DNA of 64,000 nt, from positions 124,001 to 188,000 of the forward strand of contig NZ_JACSUD010000002.1 in assembly GCF_014385435.1 (NCBI RefSeq), given 5' to 3'. Shown piece by piece: positions 27,050 through 36,743 of the stretch. Both the position numbers and the translations under genes were made by a program. The notes below the pieces were generated by a model. That model had not been told where the DNA came from, made no database searches, and saw only the letters and a list, made by a program, of their open reading frames with translations. Positions within the stretch are counted from its first letter, which is position 1; each line of letters opens with the position of its first letter. The stretch comes from Alloprevotella sp. Lung230. GTDB lineage: Bacteria > Bacteroidota > Bacteroidia > Bacteroidales > Bacteroidaceae.

Positions 27050-27271
27050 GCAGACATCGCGGTGTCCAAATCAGCAAACAGACAGAGGTTGGCAAGCCCG
27101 CGAAAGTAGGGAGTCTACCCATATGACACCATATTTAGAGGAGCATGCCGACCTGTTGAAAGAAGATGACGTCGTCTTCAGCGGCCCCCTGCGCATGCGC
27201 CCTTCCGAAAGGGTGAAAGTGAGCCGGAGGAAAGACGTGATGTTCCCTCTCCGAAGACGCTCTTTGACGAG
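27050..27271. other. Non-coding gap between convergent hemW and lpxA
   Basis: About 220 bp between two opposing terminators. A short open frame from ATG 27122 has no family resemblance. There is a small palindrome (GAAGATGACGTCGTCTTC) near 27162. I see nothing else. Confidence 0.5.
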
Positions 27272-27305
27272 AAAAAAAGCCCCTGCACCTCATCGGGTGC
27301 AGGGG
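27272..27305 (-). terminator. Intrinsic terminator after lpxA
   Basis: CCCCTGCACC pairs with GGTGCAGGGG (10 bp, 6-nt loop); on the - strand it is followed by a run of seven T. Ends the RND-lpxA operon. Confidence 0.92.
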
Positions 27306-27333
27306 AATGAGAGAGGGCGCGCGGCCGAGAGGA

Positions 27334-28128
27334 CTAATCTTCGTCCTCCACGTAGCGGATGATACCGCGCTCGGCCGTGGCGATGAAGTCGGTGATGTCA
27401 CGGATTTCCGGTGAAAGTTCGATTTGCTCATGGATTTTGATGACGGCATCTTCGAGCGAGAAGTTGCCCGCCGTGATGAGGCGGAAGGCATTGGCCAGGT
27501 GGCGGAGCAGACGCTCATCGGCATGAGGCAGATGCTGCTGGATGACCACCGTGTTCACCCCATGATAGGCCGGAGGATTTCCACCGAAGATGGCGTAGGG
27601 CAGTACGTCTTTCGACACGCGGCAACCGCTCTGCAAGAGGGCAAACTTGCCCACGCGCACCTTGCGCTGGACCATGGCGGCCGAGGAGAGGATGACGTAG
27701 TCGTGGATTTGACACGCCCCGGCCACGCTCACCGAGATGCCCAGCACGCAGTGGTTGCCGATGTGCACGTCGTGACAAATGTGCACCTTGTTCATCAGGA
27801 AGTTGTTGTTGCCGATGGTGGTGGCATCTTCGTGGCGGTTGCTGCCGGCGATGAGCACATTTTCGCGGATGACGTTGTCGTTACCGATGACCACGCGAGG
27901 GCGTTCGGCCTTGTCGTAGTGGAACGACTGGGGTTGGGCACAGACGACAACGTTTTGATAGACGACGTTGCCAGAGCCCATGGTGGTGCCGTTGAGGATG
28001 CTGGCGTGCGACTTGATGACGCAGTTGTCGCCGATGGTGACATCGCCTTCGATGTAGGCAAAGGGATGAATCTCTACGTTTTTCCCGATTTTGGCAGCGG
28101 GATCGACGAAAGCAAGAGGACTAATCAT
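27334..28128 (-). CDS. lpxA: UDP-N-acetylglucosamine O-acyltransferase
   Basis: First enzyme of lipid A synthesis, adding a 3-hydroxyacyl chain to UDP-GlcNAc. 264 residues from ATG 28128 (MISPLAFVDPAAKIGKN). Left-handed beta-helix of hexapeptides through about residue 190 (VEIHPFAYIEGDVTIGDNCVIK), with the catalytic His region HICHDVHIGN and QNVVVCAQPQ; helical C-terminus. It starts 22 bp downstream of the RND outer-membrane gene and shares its terminator. In P. gingivalis lpxA follows the lpxC-fabZ fusion, so this placement is unusual. Confidence 0.92.
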   Translation of the reverse strand: MISPLAFVDPAAKIGKNVEIHPFAYIEGDVTIGDNCVIKSHASILNGTTMGSGNVVYQNVVVCAQPQSFHYDKAERPRVVIGNDNVIRENVLIAGSNRHEDATTIGNNNFLMNKVHICHDVHIGNHCVLGISVSVAGACQIHDYVILSSAAMVQRKVRVGKFALLQSGCRVSKDVLPYAIFGGNPPAYHGVNTVVIQQHLPHADERLLRHLANAFRLITAGNFSLEDAVIKIHEQIELSPEIRDITDFIATAERGIIRYVEDED

Positions 28129-28150
28129 AGCTGTTTTGGGGTTATAGGTT

Positions 28151-29551
28151 TTACTGACGGCCTCCTCCGAGCGCTTGATAGAGCTTGATGACGGCCTGCA
28201 CCTTGTCATAGCGGTTGTTGATGAGCGAGAGGCGGCCGTTGAGCAGGTTCATCTGCGCGGTGAGGGTTTCAAGGTAGGAGGTGGTGTTGCCGTTGCGGAA
28301 GAGGAATTCCGTGTCGTCGTTGGCCTTTTGAAGCTCTCTCAACCGCAGTTGGGCGATGTCGGTGGTCGTACAGGCGGTGTGGTAGGCCGCCAAGGCGTTG
28401 CTCACTTCTTGTCCGGCGGTGAGCAGGGCTTGTTGAAAGTCGATCTGCGCAGCTTCTTGTTGGAGTTTGGCCACCTCGTAGCCGGCTTTGATTTTGCCTT
28501 GGGCAAAGAGCGGCTGCGTGAGCGAGGCGATGCCCGAAGCGAGGAACTTGCCGGGGTTCATGATCATCCCGCCGAGGGAGTTAGTGAAAGCGCCCTGTCC
28601 GCTGATGGTGATTTGGGGGAAGAACTGGCCGCGGGCGGCTTGTACACCGTAGAAAGTGCTCGCGAGTTTGGCTTCGGCAATGGCCACATCGGGGCGGTTG
28701 GCCAAAAGCGAGAGGGGCACTCCCGTGGAGAAAGTCGTGGGGAAGCCGTCGGCGGTGAAGGGGTTGCGGTCAATGGCGTGGGGCACTTCGTGGAGCAACA
28801 CAGCGAGCGAGTTTTCGAGTTGGCGAATGTTGTCCTCCAAGGTCGGGACGGTGCTTTCGATTTGAAGCACCTGTGCCTTGGCGCTGGCCAGGGCGGCCGC
28901 GTTAGTCATGCCGGCCTCCTTCATGGCTTCCATGGCCGTGATGTTCTTGTGCCAGAGCACGAGGGTGGAGCGCGTGGTGGCTAGTTGCTCATCGAGCATC
29001 TGGAGACTGTAATAGAGGTTGGCTACTCCCGTTACGATGGCCGTTTGCGTGGCTTGGCGCGCCACCTTGGCCTGCACGAGGCTGAGTTCGCCTTGCTTCT
29101 TGGCATTATAGAGTGTGCCGAAAGCGTCGATTTGCCAGGATGCCTGCACGGGGAAGCTGTAGGTCTTGGTCAGGCTGGAGCCGTCGATGAAAGCCTTGGA
29201 GAGTGTGCCCGAAGGCGAGAAGGCGATTTGAGGCAGATAGGCGAGCTTGTTGACCCGCAGCCCGATTTCTGCCTGTTTGATGGTGAGGGCCGTCTTGCGC
29301 AAGTCGGTGTTTTGTACCAAAGCTTTTCGGATGAGGGCTTGAAGTTTGGCATCGGTGAACACCTGCTGCCAAGGCATGTTGCCGAAAGAGGCAGTGTCGG
29401 TAGTCGTCAGTGAAGCATCCACTTGCGCCGGATCGCGATAGAGCTTTTGCGTGAGGCTGTCCACGCCTTTTGTATCGCGCTCGTAATGGCCGAAGAGTCC
29501 GCAGCTGGTGAGCAGCAAGGTGCCGGCCAATAGGGGAAGTATTTTGTGCAT
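28151..29551 (-). CDS. RND efflux outer-membrane lipoprotein (OprM/TolC-like)
   Basis: Outer-membrane channel of a tripartite pump. 466 residues; signal peptide with lipobox LTSC (Cys17). Two outer membrane efflux domains (about 55-245 and 265-460) with the repeats expected: LRKTALTIKQAEIGLRVNK, LANRPDVAIAEAKLASTFYG, ARGQFFPQITISGQGAF. The second repeat holds the NodT-type phrase RPDVAIAEAKL. It is third in the operon adaptor-pump-channel and precedes lpxA. Confidence 0.92.
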   Translation of the reverse strand: MHKILPLLAGTLLLTSCGLFGHYERDTKGVDSLTQKLYRDPAQVDASLTTTDTASFGNMPWQQVFTDAKLQALIRKALVQNTDLRKTALTIKQAEIGLRVNKLAYLPQIAFSPSGTLSKAFIDGSSLTKTYSFPVQASWQIDAFGTLYNAKKQGELSLVQAKVARQATQTAIVTGVANLYYSLQMLDEQLATTRSTLVLWHKNITAMEAMKEAGMTNAAALASAKAQVLQIESTVPTLEDNIRQLENSLAVLLHEVPHAIDRNPFTADGFPTTFSTGVPLSLLANRPDVAIAEAKLASTFYGVQAARGQFFPQITISGQGAFTNSLGGMIMNPGKFLASGIASLTQPLFAQGKIKAGYEVAKLQQEAAQIDFQQALLTAGQEVSNALAAYHTACTTTDIAQLRLRELQKANDDTEFLFRNGNTTSYLETLTAQMNLLNGRLSLINNRYDKVQAVIKLYQALGGGRQ

Positions 29552-29619
29552 GGTGGTTCTATTTGAAACAGAGAGAGGGAGAGTCTTTCGGCTCTACCCT
29601 ACTCTCTTTGTGAAAAGAT

Positions 29620-32600
29620 TTACTTCGTGTATTGTTCGAGGTCGGCCGTAGCGTCTGCGTTGTGGATGTCGCTGAAGTCAAGGGGCTTGACACGCTCCTG
29701 CAAAGCTTGGAAGATGCGGAAGAGGGCGGGCACCACATAAATTTGGCAAATCATACCGATGAGCATACCTCCGATGGCGGTCATACCGAGCGAACGGTTG
29801 CCATTGGCGCCAACACCAAAGGCGAACATCAGCGGCAACAGACCGATAATCATGGCGAAGGAGGTCATTAAGATGGGACGCAGACGAGCGGCAGCACCAT
29901 GGAGGGCAGCAGCCGTGATGCTCATTCCCATCTTGCGGCGATCAAGGGCGAACTCTACAATCAGGATGGCATTCTTGGCCAGCAAGCCAATCAACATGAT
30001 GAGGGCAATCTGCACGTAGATGTTGTTTTGCGCGCTCCCGAAGATGGCGCCGAAGAGTTGGCCGGCCATACCGGGGAGACCACTCAGACTGCCGAAACCT
30101 TGGATGAACAAGAACGAACCCAACAGACCGAAAGGCACCGAGAGCAACACGGCAAAGGGAAGGAGGTAGCTCTCATATTGGGCAGACAACAGCAGATAGA
30201 TGAACACGAAGCAGAGGACAAACACGATGCCCGTCGTACTGCCGGCGCTGTTTTGCTCTTCACGCGTCAGACCGGAGTACTCGTAGGAGTAGCCCACCGG
30301 CAACGTAGACTTGGACACTTCTTCAATCGCCTTAATGGCCTGGCCGGAGGTGTAGCCGTTGGCCGGATTACCATTGATGGCGATGGAGGTGAACATGTTG
30401 AAGCGCGTGATGTTGTCAGGCCCCATCGTGGGGGTGAGTGTCATGAACTGCGTGATGGGAGCCATCTCACCGCGGTTGTTGCGCACCTTAATCTTATTGA
30501 GAGACTCGTAGTTGGCACGCTGGCTGCGCTCGGCCTGCACCATGACGCGGTAGATTTTACCAAAGCGGTTGAAGTTGGAGGTGTAGAGACCGCCATAATA
30601 GCCTTGGAGCGTCATGAGCACATCGGAAGGCGAAATGCCGGCACGCTTACACTGCGCGGCATCGATGTCGATGATGTACTGCGGGAAGCGGGTGTCGAAG
30701 TTGGTCTGTGCCGACTGGATTTCGGGGCGCTTCTCGAGTTCTGTAGTGAAGTCGGTGGCCACTTGCTTGAACTTGGTGAGGTCGCCACCGGTACGGTCTT
30801 GGAGGTTCAGGGTGAAACCATTGGTCACACCATAGCCCATAATCATGGGCGGTGTGAAGAAGAGTACCTGAGCGTCCTTAAATGCCTTTTGCGACTCGAG
30901 GTAGAGGTTCGCGAAGACGATGGTCGAACTTTCCGTAAGGGCATTGCGCTCTTCCCAGTTCTTCAGTTTGATGATGAACGAACCATAAGAAGAACCTTGT
31001 CCACCGATGAAGGAGAAACCCGAAATCACCATCGTGTTCTCAACGAGCGGAGAGGCCATCACCAACTTTTCGACACGTTTGAGCATCGCCTCGGTGCGGT
31101 CTTGCGAGGTGCCGGGAGGCATCGTCACAGCGCCCATCACCGTGCCGGTGTCTTCGGAGGGTACAAGTGTGGTGGGAGTGATGTTCATGAAGAAAAGGAG
31201 CAGGGCAATACCGCCGGCCACCAATCCCATGGAGAGATAAGGGCGAACGATGAAGCGGTTCACACCTTTCTTATATTTCTCCAGCAAGTTGTCGTAGAAC
31301 TTATTGAAAGCTTCGATGAAGCGGTCGGAGAAGAGGCCCAACACCGCTGCAACAGCGACAATCCAAGCAATGATGGAAAGGAAGATGTTTTCGAAGGTAA
31401 ACCAGCCCAAAATCATCATCACAATGGTTGCAATGAGCAAAATCGTTGTCACCAGCGGTGGGAAGGGGATGGCAAAGCCACGCTTCTTGATGCTGTACTT
31501 TTCCTTCATCAAGTGGAGTGCCTCTTTCTGGGCCACCTTCACGCGTTCGCCCAGACTCTTGTCGTCACCGTGGGCTTTGAGGATGATGGCACAAAGAGCC
31601 GGAGAAAGGGTCAAAGCGTTGAGGGCCGAGAAGCCAATGGCCACTGCCATGGTGATACCAAACTGCCGATAGAACGTACCGCTGGTACCTCCCATAAAGG
31701 ATACGGGCACAAACACAGCCATCATCACGAGGGTAATCGAGATGATAGCCCCTCCGAGTTCGCTCATCGCGTCAAGTGAGGCTTTCCGCGCAGAAGAATA
31801 GCCCATGTCCAGCTTAGCATGGACACCTTCCACGACGACAATGGCGTCATCGACCACAATGGCAATCGCCAGTACGAGGGCCGAGAGGGTGAGGAGGTTG
31901 AGGGAGAACCCAATCAGATAAAGCACAAAGAAAGTGCCGACCAGTGCCACAGGGATGGCCACTGTGGGAATGATGGTTGAGCGCATGTCTTGTAGGAAGA
32001 GAAACACCACCAGGAACACCAAGACGAAGGCTTCGATAAGCGTCTTGACCACTTCGTGGATAGAGGCAAACAGGAAGTCGTTGGCATTGAGCGAAATGCG
32101 TACTTCAAGGCCGGAAGGCATGTCGGCTTCGGCTTTTTTGAGGGTGGCTTGCAGGTCCTTGATAATCTGCGTGGCGTTCGATCCCGCAATCTGAGACACC
32201 ATACAAGACACGGCCTTATGCCCGTTCATTCGGCTACCAAAAGAGTAGGTTTCACTGCCCAATTCCACACGAGCTACGTCCTTGATGCGCAACACGGTGC
32301 CATCGGCCAGCGACTTGATGACCATGTTTTCAAACTCGGGCACTTCTTGCAGACGGCCGCGATAGCGCAACGTGTACTGAAAGGTATTGTTCTCGCGCTC
32401 ACCGATACTACCGGGAGCGGCTTCGATGTTCTGCTCGGCCAATACGCCGGTCACGTCGGTAGGAACGAGGCCATAAGAGGCCATTTTCTCAGGGTCGAGC
32501 CAAATGCGCATAGCATAGGCGCCGGAGAAAACTTGCGCTTCACCCACACCATTCACACGCTGTATCTGGGGGACAATGTTGATGTTGGCATAGTTGGAGA

Positions 32601-33063
32601 TAAATTCGTCCGTGTAGCGATCTTCAGTGTCGACGATGGAGAACACCATCAACATCGAACTTTGGCGCTTGGAGGTGATTACACCCACACGCGTCACTTC
32701 GGCCGGCAGATAACCCGTGGCTTTGGCCACACGGTTTTGCACGTTGACGGCCGCCATGTCGGGGTCGGTGCCCTGCTTGAAGACAATCTGTATCGTGGCT
32801 TGTCCGGTATTGGTGGCCGTAGACGCCATGTAGTCCATGCCTTCTACACCGTTGATTTGCTCTTCGAGCGGTGTCACCACGGAGTTCAACACCGTTTGTG
32901 CATTAGCGCCTTGATAGACCGTCTGCACTTGGATGGTGGGCGGAGCAATGTCGGGATACTGCGTGATGGGGAGCGAAATGAGTCCCAGCGTACCGAGCAT
33001 GACGATGAAGATGGAAATCACCGTCGAGAGCACCGGTCGGTTGATAAAGGTATCTAATTTCAT
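29620..33063 (-). CDS. RND multidrug efflux transporter, HAE1 family (AcrB-like)
   Basis: Inner-membrane proton-driven drug pump. 1147 residues from ATG 33063 (MKLDTFINRPVLSTVISIFI); 12 membrane segments and two large periplasmic loops. The proton-relay pair is Asp405-Asp406 in VVDDAIVV of TM4. Other motifs: GVEGMDYMASTA, PPGTSQDRTEAML, FLVVFLFLQDMRSTIIPTVAIPVAL (split across TM3). About 100 residues longer than E. coli AcrB; the extra length is a hydrophobic and basic insert at about 510-600. Substrate unknown. Confidence 0.95.
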   Translation of the reverse strand: MKLDTFINRPVLSTVISIFIVMLGTLGLISLPITQYPDIAPPTIQVQTVYQGANAQTVLNSVVTPLEEQINGVEGMDYMASTATNTGQATIQIVFKQGTDPDMAAVNVQNRVAKATGYLPAEVTRVGVITSKRQSSMLMVFSIVDTEDRYTDEFISNYANINIVPQIQRVNGVGEAQVFSGAYAMRIWLDPEKMASYGLVPTDVTGVLAEQNIEAAPGSIGERENNTFQYTLRYRGRLQEVPEFENMVIKSLADGTVLRIKDVARVELGSETYSFGSRMNGHKAVSCMVSQIAGSNATQIIKDLQATLKKAEADMPSGLEVRISLNANDFLFASIHEVVKTLIEAFVLVFLVVFLFLQDMRSTIIPTVAIPVALVGTFFVLYLIGFSLNLLTLSALVLAIAIVVDDAIVVVEGVHAKLDMGYSSARKASLDAMSELGGAIISITLVMMAVFVPVSFMGGTSGTFYRQFGITMAVAIGFSALNALTLSPALCAIILKAHGDDKSLGERVKVAQKEALHLMKEKYSIKKRGFAIPFPPLVTTILLIATIVMMILGWFTFENIFLSIIAWIVAVAAVLGLFSDRFIEAFNKFYDNLLEKYKKGVNRFIVRPYLSMGLVAGGIALLLFFMNITPTTLVPSEDTGTVMGAVTMPPGTSQDRTEAMLKRVEKLVMASPLVENTMVISGFSFIGGQGSSYGSFIIKLKNWEERNALTESSTIVFANLYLESQKAFKDAQVLFFTPPMIMGYGVTNGFTLNLQDRTGGDLTKFKQVATDFTTELEKRPEIQSAQTNFDTRFPQYIIDIDAAQCKRAGISPSDVLMTLQGYYGGLYTSNFNRFGKIYRVMVQAERSQRANYESLNKIKVRNNRGEMAPITQFMTLTPTMGPDNITRFNMFTSIAINGNPANGYTSGQAIKAIEEVSKSTLPVGYSYEYSGLTREEQNSAGSTTGIVFVLCFVFIYLLLSAQYESYLLPFAVLLSVPFGLLGSFLFIQGFGSLSGLPGMAGQLFGAIFGSAQNNIYVQIALIMLIGLLAKNAILIVEFALDRRKMGMSITAAALHGAAARLRPILMTSFAMIIGLLPLMFAFGVGANGNRSLGMTAIGGMLIGMICQIYVVPALFRIFQALQERVKPLDFSDIHNADATADLEQYTK

Positions 33064-33135
33064 TGTTGTTGTTCGTATTTCAGGAGTTGTGCAGCACACA
33101 CTTCTCTCTTGTCCTTTATGATTGTGGGCACTCGT

Positions 33136-34302
33136 TTACTGGCCGGGCATCTTCTTTTCAGCCATGTGCTGCTCCGACTTCTTGAGCTGGGCATCGCTTT
33201 GTGCCGTGGTGATAGGCGTAATCTGCATGTCGTTCTTGAGTTTATTGATGCCCTCTACCACGAGACGGTCGCCCACCTTCAGACCCTTTGTCACGACATA
33301 GTTCGTGGCATCACTCTGAGCAAGCACTTCTATCTCAGTGGAGTGCACTTTATTGTTTTTGTCCACGACATAGACAAACTTCTTGTCCTGAATCTCATAA
33401 GTGGCCTTCTGAGGAACGAGGATGGCGTTGGGGCGGTTCACGGGGAAACGAACCACACCGGTCGCACCGGAACGGAGCACACGGTGGGGATTGTCAAAAG
33501 TGGCACGCATTTGCACGGAACCGGTTGTCCCTTCCACAACGCCCGACATGGTCGAAACACGGCCCGTCTGTTCATAAGTAGAGCCATCGGCCAGCAGCAA
33601 GTTTACATCGGGCATCTCCTTGATTGCAGCATCTGTGCCACCGTGGGTGCGCGTCATCTCGAGCAGTTGCTTTTCAGTCATGGAGAAGTAAACGTACATC
33701 TTCGAGAGGTTCGACACCACCGTGAGAGGCTGAGCCGAAGCACTGCTCACTAGCGATCCAACGCGATAGGGGATGGTGCCTATCACTCCGGCGCTCGTCG
33801 CACGAATGGTGCAGTAGGAGAGCTGGTCCTTGGCGTTGGTCAAGCTTGCTTGGGCTTGAGCCAACTGAGCCTTCAGTTGTGCCAACTGGTTTTGTGCCAC
33901 ATCGAGGTCATATTGCGACACGATGTCCTTCTCGCGCAACATTTTCTTGTTCTGCACCGTGAGTTCTTGCGTGGCAATGCTTGCCTTGGCCACATTGACC
34001 GCAGCTTGTGCCTGCTCCACAGCCGCACGATACTGTGTGGGGTCAATCACAAAGAGCACTTGGCCAGCGCTCACAAAATCGCCCTCATCGACGAGTTGTT
34101 TTGTGATATGCCCGGCCACCTTAGCGCGGATTTCAATGTCCTGCACGCCTTTGATGGTGGCGGGATAAGAGACACTAAGATGGGCATCTGAGGCAGCTAC
34201 CGTCTCAACAGCAAATTTGGTGTCTTCCGGGGGCATTTGTTGCTTGTTGCCCGAACAAGCTACCAGTGCCAAACCGAGCACGAAGTAAGCGATTTTTTTC
34301 AT
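33136..34302 (-). CDS. RND efflux periplasmic adaptor lipoprotein (AcrA-like)
   Basis: Membrane-fusion subunit linking pump and outer-membrane channel. 388 residues; lipobox LVAC (Cys16). Lipoyl halves at about 55-85 (IEIRAKVAGHITKQLVDEGD) and 165-200 (CTIRATSAGVIG) flank a coiled-coil hairpin about 90-160; beta-barrel and membrane-proximal domains follow. First gene of the operon, with a -7 box upstream. The C-terminus is a charged tail. Confidence 0.94.
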   Translation of the reverse strand: MKKIAYFVLGLALVACSGNKQQMPPEDTKFAVETVAASDAHLSVSYPATIKGVQDIEIRAKVAGHITKQLVDEGDFVSAGQVLFVIDPTQYRAAVEQAQAAVNVAKASIATQELTVQNKKMLREKDIVSQYDLDVAQNQLAQLKAQLAQAQASLTNAKDQLSYCTIRATSAGVIGTIPYRVGSLVSSASAQPLTVVSNLSKMYVYFSMTEKQLLEMTRTHGGTDAAIKEMPDVNLLLADGSTYEQTGRVSTMSGVVEGTTGSVQMRATFDNPHRVLRSGATGVVRFPVNRPNAILVPQKATYEIQDKKFVYVVDKNNKVHSTEIEVLAQSDATNYVVTKGLKVGDRLVVEGINKLKNDMQITPITTAQSDAQLKKSEQHMAEKKMPGQ

Positions 34303-34426
34303 AAAAAGGAGATTGATTGTTTATTTTATTGTGCCAATGATGAAGTCTGTAAAGAAGATGATGCTCGAACTTGGCGGGGGCGCAACATCATTATATAAAA
34401 GGTGTTTTGTGTTCAATTCACGACTG

Positions 34427-34460
34427 CAAAGATACGCCGAAAAAAACAAACACGCACAAA
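34427..34460 (-). promoter_or_regulatory. Promoter of the RND-lpxA operon
   Basis: On the - strand TATCTTTG (34427-34434) preceded by TTTG (34457-34460) at about 22 bp. The leader to the adaptor ATG is about 120 nt. No operator palindrome or adjacent regulator gene is seen. Confidence 0.65.
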
Positions 34461-34601
34461 GGGTTTTCTAAGATTTCGGCCGGCTACACAATTTTTTAGG
34501 CTTTATTAGAGTTGAGTGCTTGCGTTTTACACTCTATTTTGCAAATCGCAGATTCTCTGTCACGACTTCTCTCGCAGTAGCAAAAACTCGTATCGTGAAG
34601 T

Positions 34602-34997
34602 TCAAAAAAGCAGCGGGGCGGACAAGAAAGAGAGAAGGAAAAGCAGAAAACCGGTGACACGGAAGCGCCAAAGGCCGAGGGCACTACCTACGCCCAGCAC
34701 GCTGCACACCACCCACTGCCACAACGTCCCCTCAAAGTGAAGTAAAGTGACCACACTACAGCTCAACAGCAGTCCCAAACGCAGCAGGTCCGCCCATTCA
34801 CGCCGAGGAGTGCGCCAATGTCGGAGGGCAAAGTTCACCGTTATGACCGACAAGGCCGGCCAGATGCCTATATATAAAAGGTGCAATCCGCTCCTTAAGG
34901 CAGGAACAACGGCATAGAGCAGAAAACTGCCTCCCATCAGGAAAAGGATGGCGGCAACTTGCCAACGAAGAGGGCGTGAGAGGGGAGAAGGAGACAT
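34602..34997 (-). CDS. Hypothetical four-helix membrane protein
   Basis: 131 residues with about four hydrophobic segments (AAILFLMGGSFLLYAVVP, LLYIGIWPALSVITVNFAL, LLRLGLLLSCSVVTLLHF, WVVCSVLGVGSALGLW) separated by short basic loops, a convincing membrane protein pattern. No family recognised. It is downstream of the DUF4301 gene on the same strand but beyond that gene's terminator. No promoter was found. Confidence 0.5.
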   Translation of the reverse strand: MSPSPLSRPLRWQVAAILFLMGGSFLLYAVVPALRSGLHLLYIGIWPALSVITVNFALRHWRTPRREWADLLRLGLLLSCSVVTLLHFEGTLWQWVVCSVLGVGSALGLWRFRVTGFLLFLLSFLSAPLLF

Positions 34998-35045
34998 CGG
35001 CAGGAAGAGAGAAAGGAGGAGAAAAAAAGAAGGGAAAGAAAAAAC

Positions 35046-35090
35046 GGCCTTTCACCCAGCAAGCGCTATGTTGCCGAGTGAAAGGTCTTT
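35046..35090 (-). terminator. Hairpin terminator after the DUF4301 gene
   Basis: CCTTTCAC pairs with GTGAAAGG, with an inner GCAA/TTGC stem; on the - strand it is followed by CCGTTTTTTCTTT. About 100 bp past the stop codon, with a short MITE derivative lying in between. Confidence 0.75.
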
Positions 35091-35098
35091 TCTGAAAA

Positions 35099-35169
35099 TA
35101 AGTAGGTCTTCAAAATGAATCGTAGCCATCTTAGTCGTAGGATGTTCTCTACTTTGAGATTCTACTTAA
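35099..35169. mobile_element. Deleted MITE copy
   Basis: About 71 bp with both termini of the MITE: left TAAGTAGGTCTTCAAAATGAAT, 20-nt core TAAGTAGGTCTTCAAAATGA; right ACTTTGAGATTCTACTTA. The centre is deleted. It lies between the DUF4301 stop and its terminator. Confidence 0.55.
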
Positions 35170-35186
35170 GCAACGAGGACGAAGCC

Positions 35187-36713
35187 TCACTGGTGCTGTT
35201 CGCGATAGAGGTCGTTGACCGTCTTAACAGGATTGAACGTGGAGAGCGGCACTTCCACAAAGATGGTGTTCCAATCGCTCATCGCTCCGTTCCACAGGCC
35301 GGGCAGCTCCAAAGCTTTCAGTTCACGGCCGTCCTTCGACTTGTGAGAAATAAATCCCGTGGCGGGGTCAACATACTCACGCAGGTCAAACGGTGTGCCT
35401 TCATAGTTGCGCACAGCACAAACCAAGTCAACGGGGTTGAAGTGAGTACCCTGCTCAAACATGGCTTTCTTCTTCGCGTCTGTCATGTCGATTTGGCTGC
35501 TTTCGAGGATTTGGAGCGACACCGTGCCGTCTGGATTGTAGGCCCAGAAGGGACCGCCACCAGGCTCACCGACGTTCCGAACCATTCCACACACGCGCAT
35601 CGGGCGGTTGAGTTTGCAGTAGAGATAGTCCATCAGTTCCAGACCTTCCAGTGCACGTGCTGCTGTGCTCTTGCAGTGGAGTTGTTCTTCCACGAAGCGC
35701 AGCATCTCCTGCAAGCGATCTTCGCCCACGTTGCCCTCGTCGAGTTCGTCGAGGTAGGCAAACGCCTGTGCCTGCAATCCCACCAGCACACCGGCCAGCA
35801 ACTTCTTGTAGGTCACGGTGTCGGCCTTCAGGCGGTCAGGCACCACATTGTCGATGTTCTTGATGAACACCACATCGGCTTCGATGTCGTTCAGGTTTTC
35901 GATGAGTGCTCCGTGTCCTCCGGGGCGGAAAAGGAGCGTCCCGTCGGCATTGCGGAAGGGCGTGTTGTCGGCGTTGACCGCGATGGTGTCGGTCGAGGGC
36001 TTCTGTTCGGAGAAGGAAATATTAAATTCTGCTTCCAGTTCTCTGCCCAGGTCCGCTTTCTTCTCCTGAGCCAGAACTTCGAAGAGTGCACGGTGTTCGG
36101 GCGAGACCGTGAAATGCACCAGAACGCGTCCCTTGCCATCCTTGGCATAGCGTGCCCCCTCCACAAGGTGTTCTTCAAAGGGTGTGCGAGCACCGCTTTC
36201 GTAACGGTGGAACTTCAGCAGCCCCTTGGGCAGCCGGCCATAGTTGAGCCCATCGCTCCCGAGGAGGCCTTCGACCACAGCCTTATACATCCCTTCAGCC
36301 ACGAGTGCAGCCGTATCTTTGCCATAGTGGGCGATCAGCACTCGGTCGAGGTCATCGAGGAAAGCCGCATCCTCCAGGCGATCGAAAAATGTCCGCTCAA
36401 ACTCCGTGGTCGGCATTTCATAGTCGGCCTCCAAGAAGGCAAACAAATCCTTGAACATACGGCTCGCCGCACCCGAAGCCGGCACAAATTTCACCACACG
36501 ATGGTCGGCATCGGCAGTGTAGGCTTCCCAGTCGGACAAGTGGCGGGCGGCCGCTGCTGCATCCGGCGCATAGATACCGCCGTTGGCCAAATCAGCCGCG
36601 CCCTCCAACTGCAAAAAGGGAAATCCCGTTTGAAACGCGCTCAACTGAGCGTTAAGTTGTTCTTCACTGATGCCCTTCTTGGCCAAAAGGGCACAATCTT
36701 GTTCTGTCATCAT
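35187..36713 (-). CDS. DUF4301 protein, nucleotidyltransferase-like
   Basis: 508 residues, cytoplasmic. Matches the DUF4301 proteins of Bacteroidota as I remember them. Two phrases resemble UDP-sugar pyrophosphorylases: FRPGGHGALIENLNDIEAD and IKNIDNVVPD, the places where that fold binds the sugar nucleotide; VPASGAASRMFKDL near residue 78 could be the nucleotide loop (usually GGxGTRxG-like). So a sugar-nucleotide uridylyltransferase role is a reasonable inference, unproven. Two adjacent Met codons start it. Has its own promoter and terminator; no sugar genes adjoin. Confidence 0.7.
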   Translation of the reverse strand: MMTEQDCALLAKKGISEEQLNAQLSAFQTGFPFLQLEGAADLANGGIYAPDAAAAARHLSDWEAYTADADHRVVKFVPASGAASRMFKDLFAFLEADYEMPTTEFERTFFDRLEDAAFLDDLDRVLIAHYGKDTAALVAEGMYKAVVEGLLGSDGLNYGRLPKGLLKFHRYESGARTPFEEHLVEGARYAKDGKGRVLVHFTVSPEHRALFEVLAQEKKADLGRELEAEFNISFSEQKPSTDTIAVNADNTPFRNADGTLLFRPGGHGALIENLNDIEADVVFIKNIDNVVPDRLKADTVTYKKLLAGVLVGLQAQAFAYLDELDEGNVGEDRLQEMLRFVEEQLHCKSTAARALEGLELMDYLYCKLNRPMRVCGMVRNVGEPGGGPFWAYNPDGTVSLQILESSQIDMTDAKKKAMFEQGTHFNPVDLVCAVRNYEGTPFDLREYVDPATGFISHKSKDGRELKALELPGLWNGAMSDWNTIFVEVPLSTFNPVKTVNDLYREQHQ

Positions 36714-36743
36714 AGTGATTCGCGTTTGTCAGTTTTCGTTGAG

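Noticed and set aside
29899-31779. 626-codon ORF opposite the RND pump gene
   Set aside because: His- and Glu-rich antisense shadow of the clearly identified AcrB-like gene.
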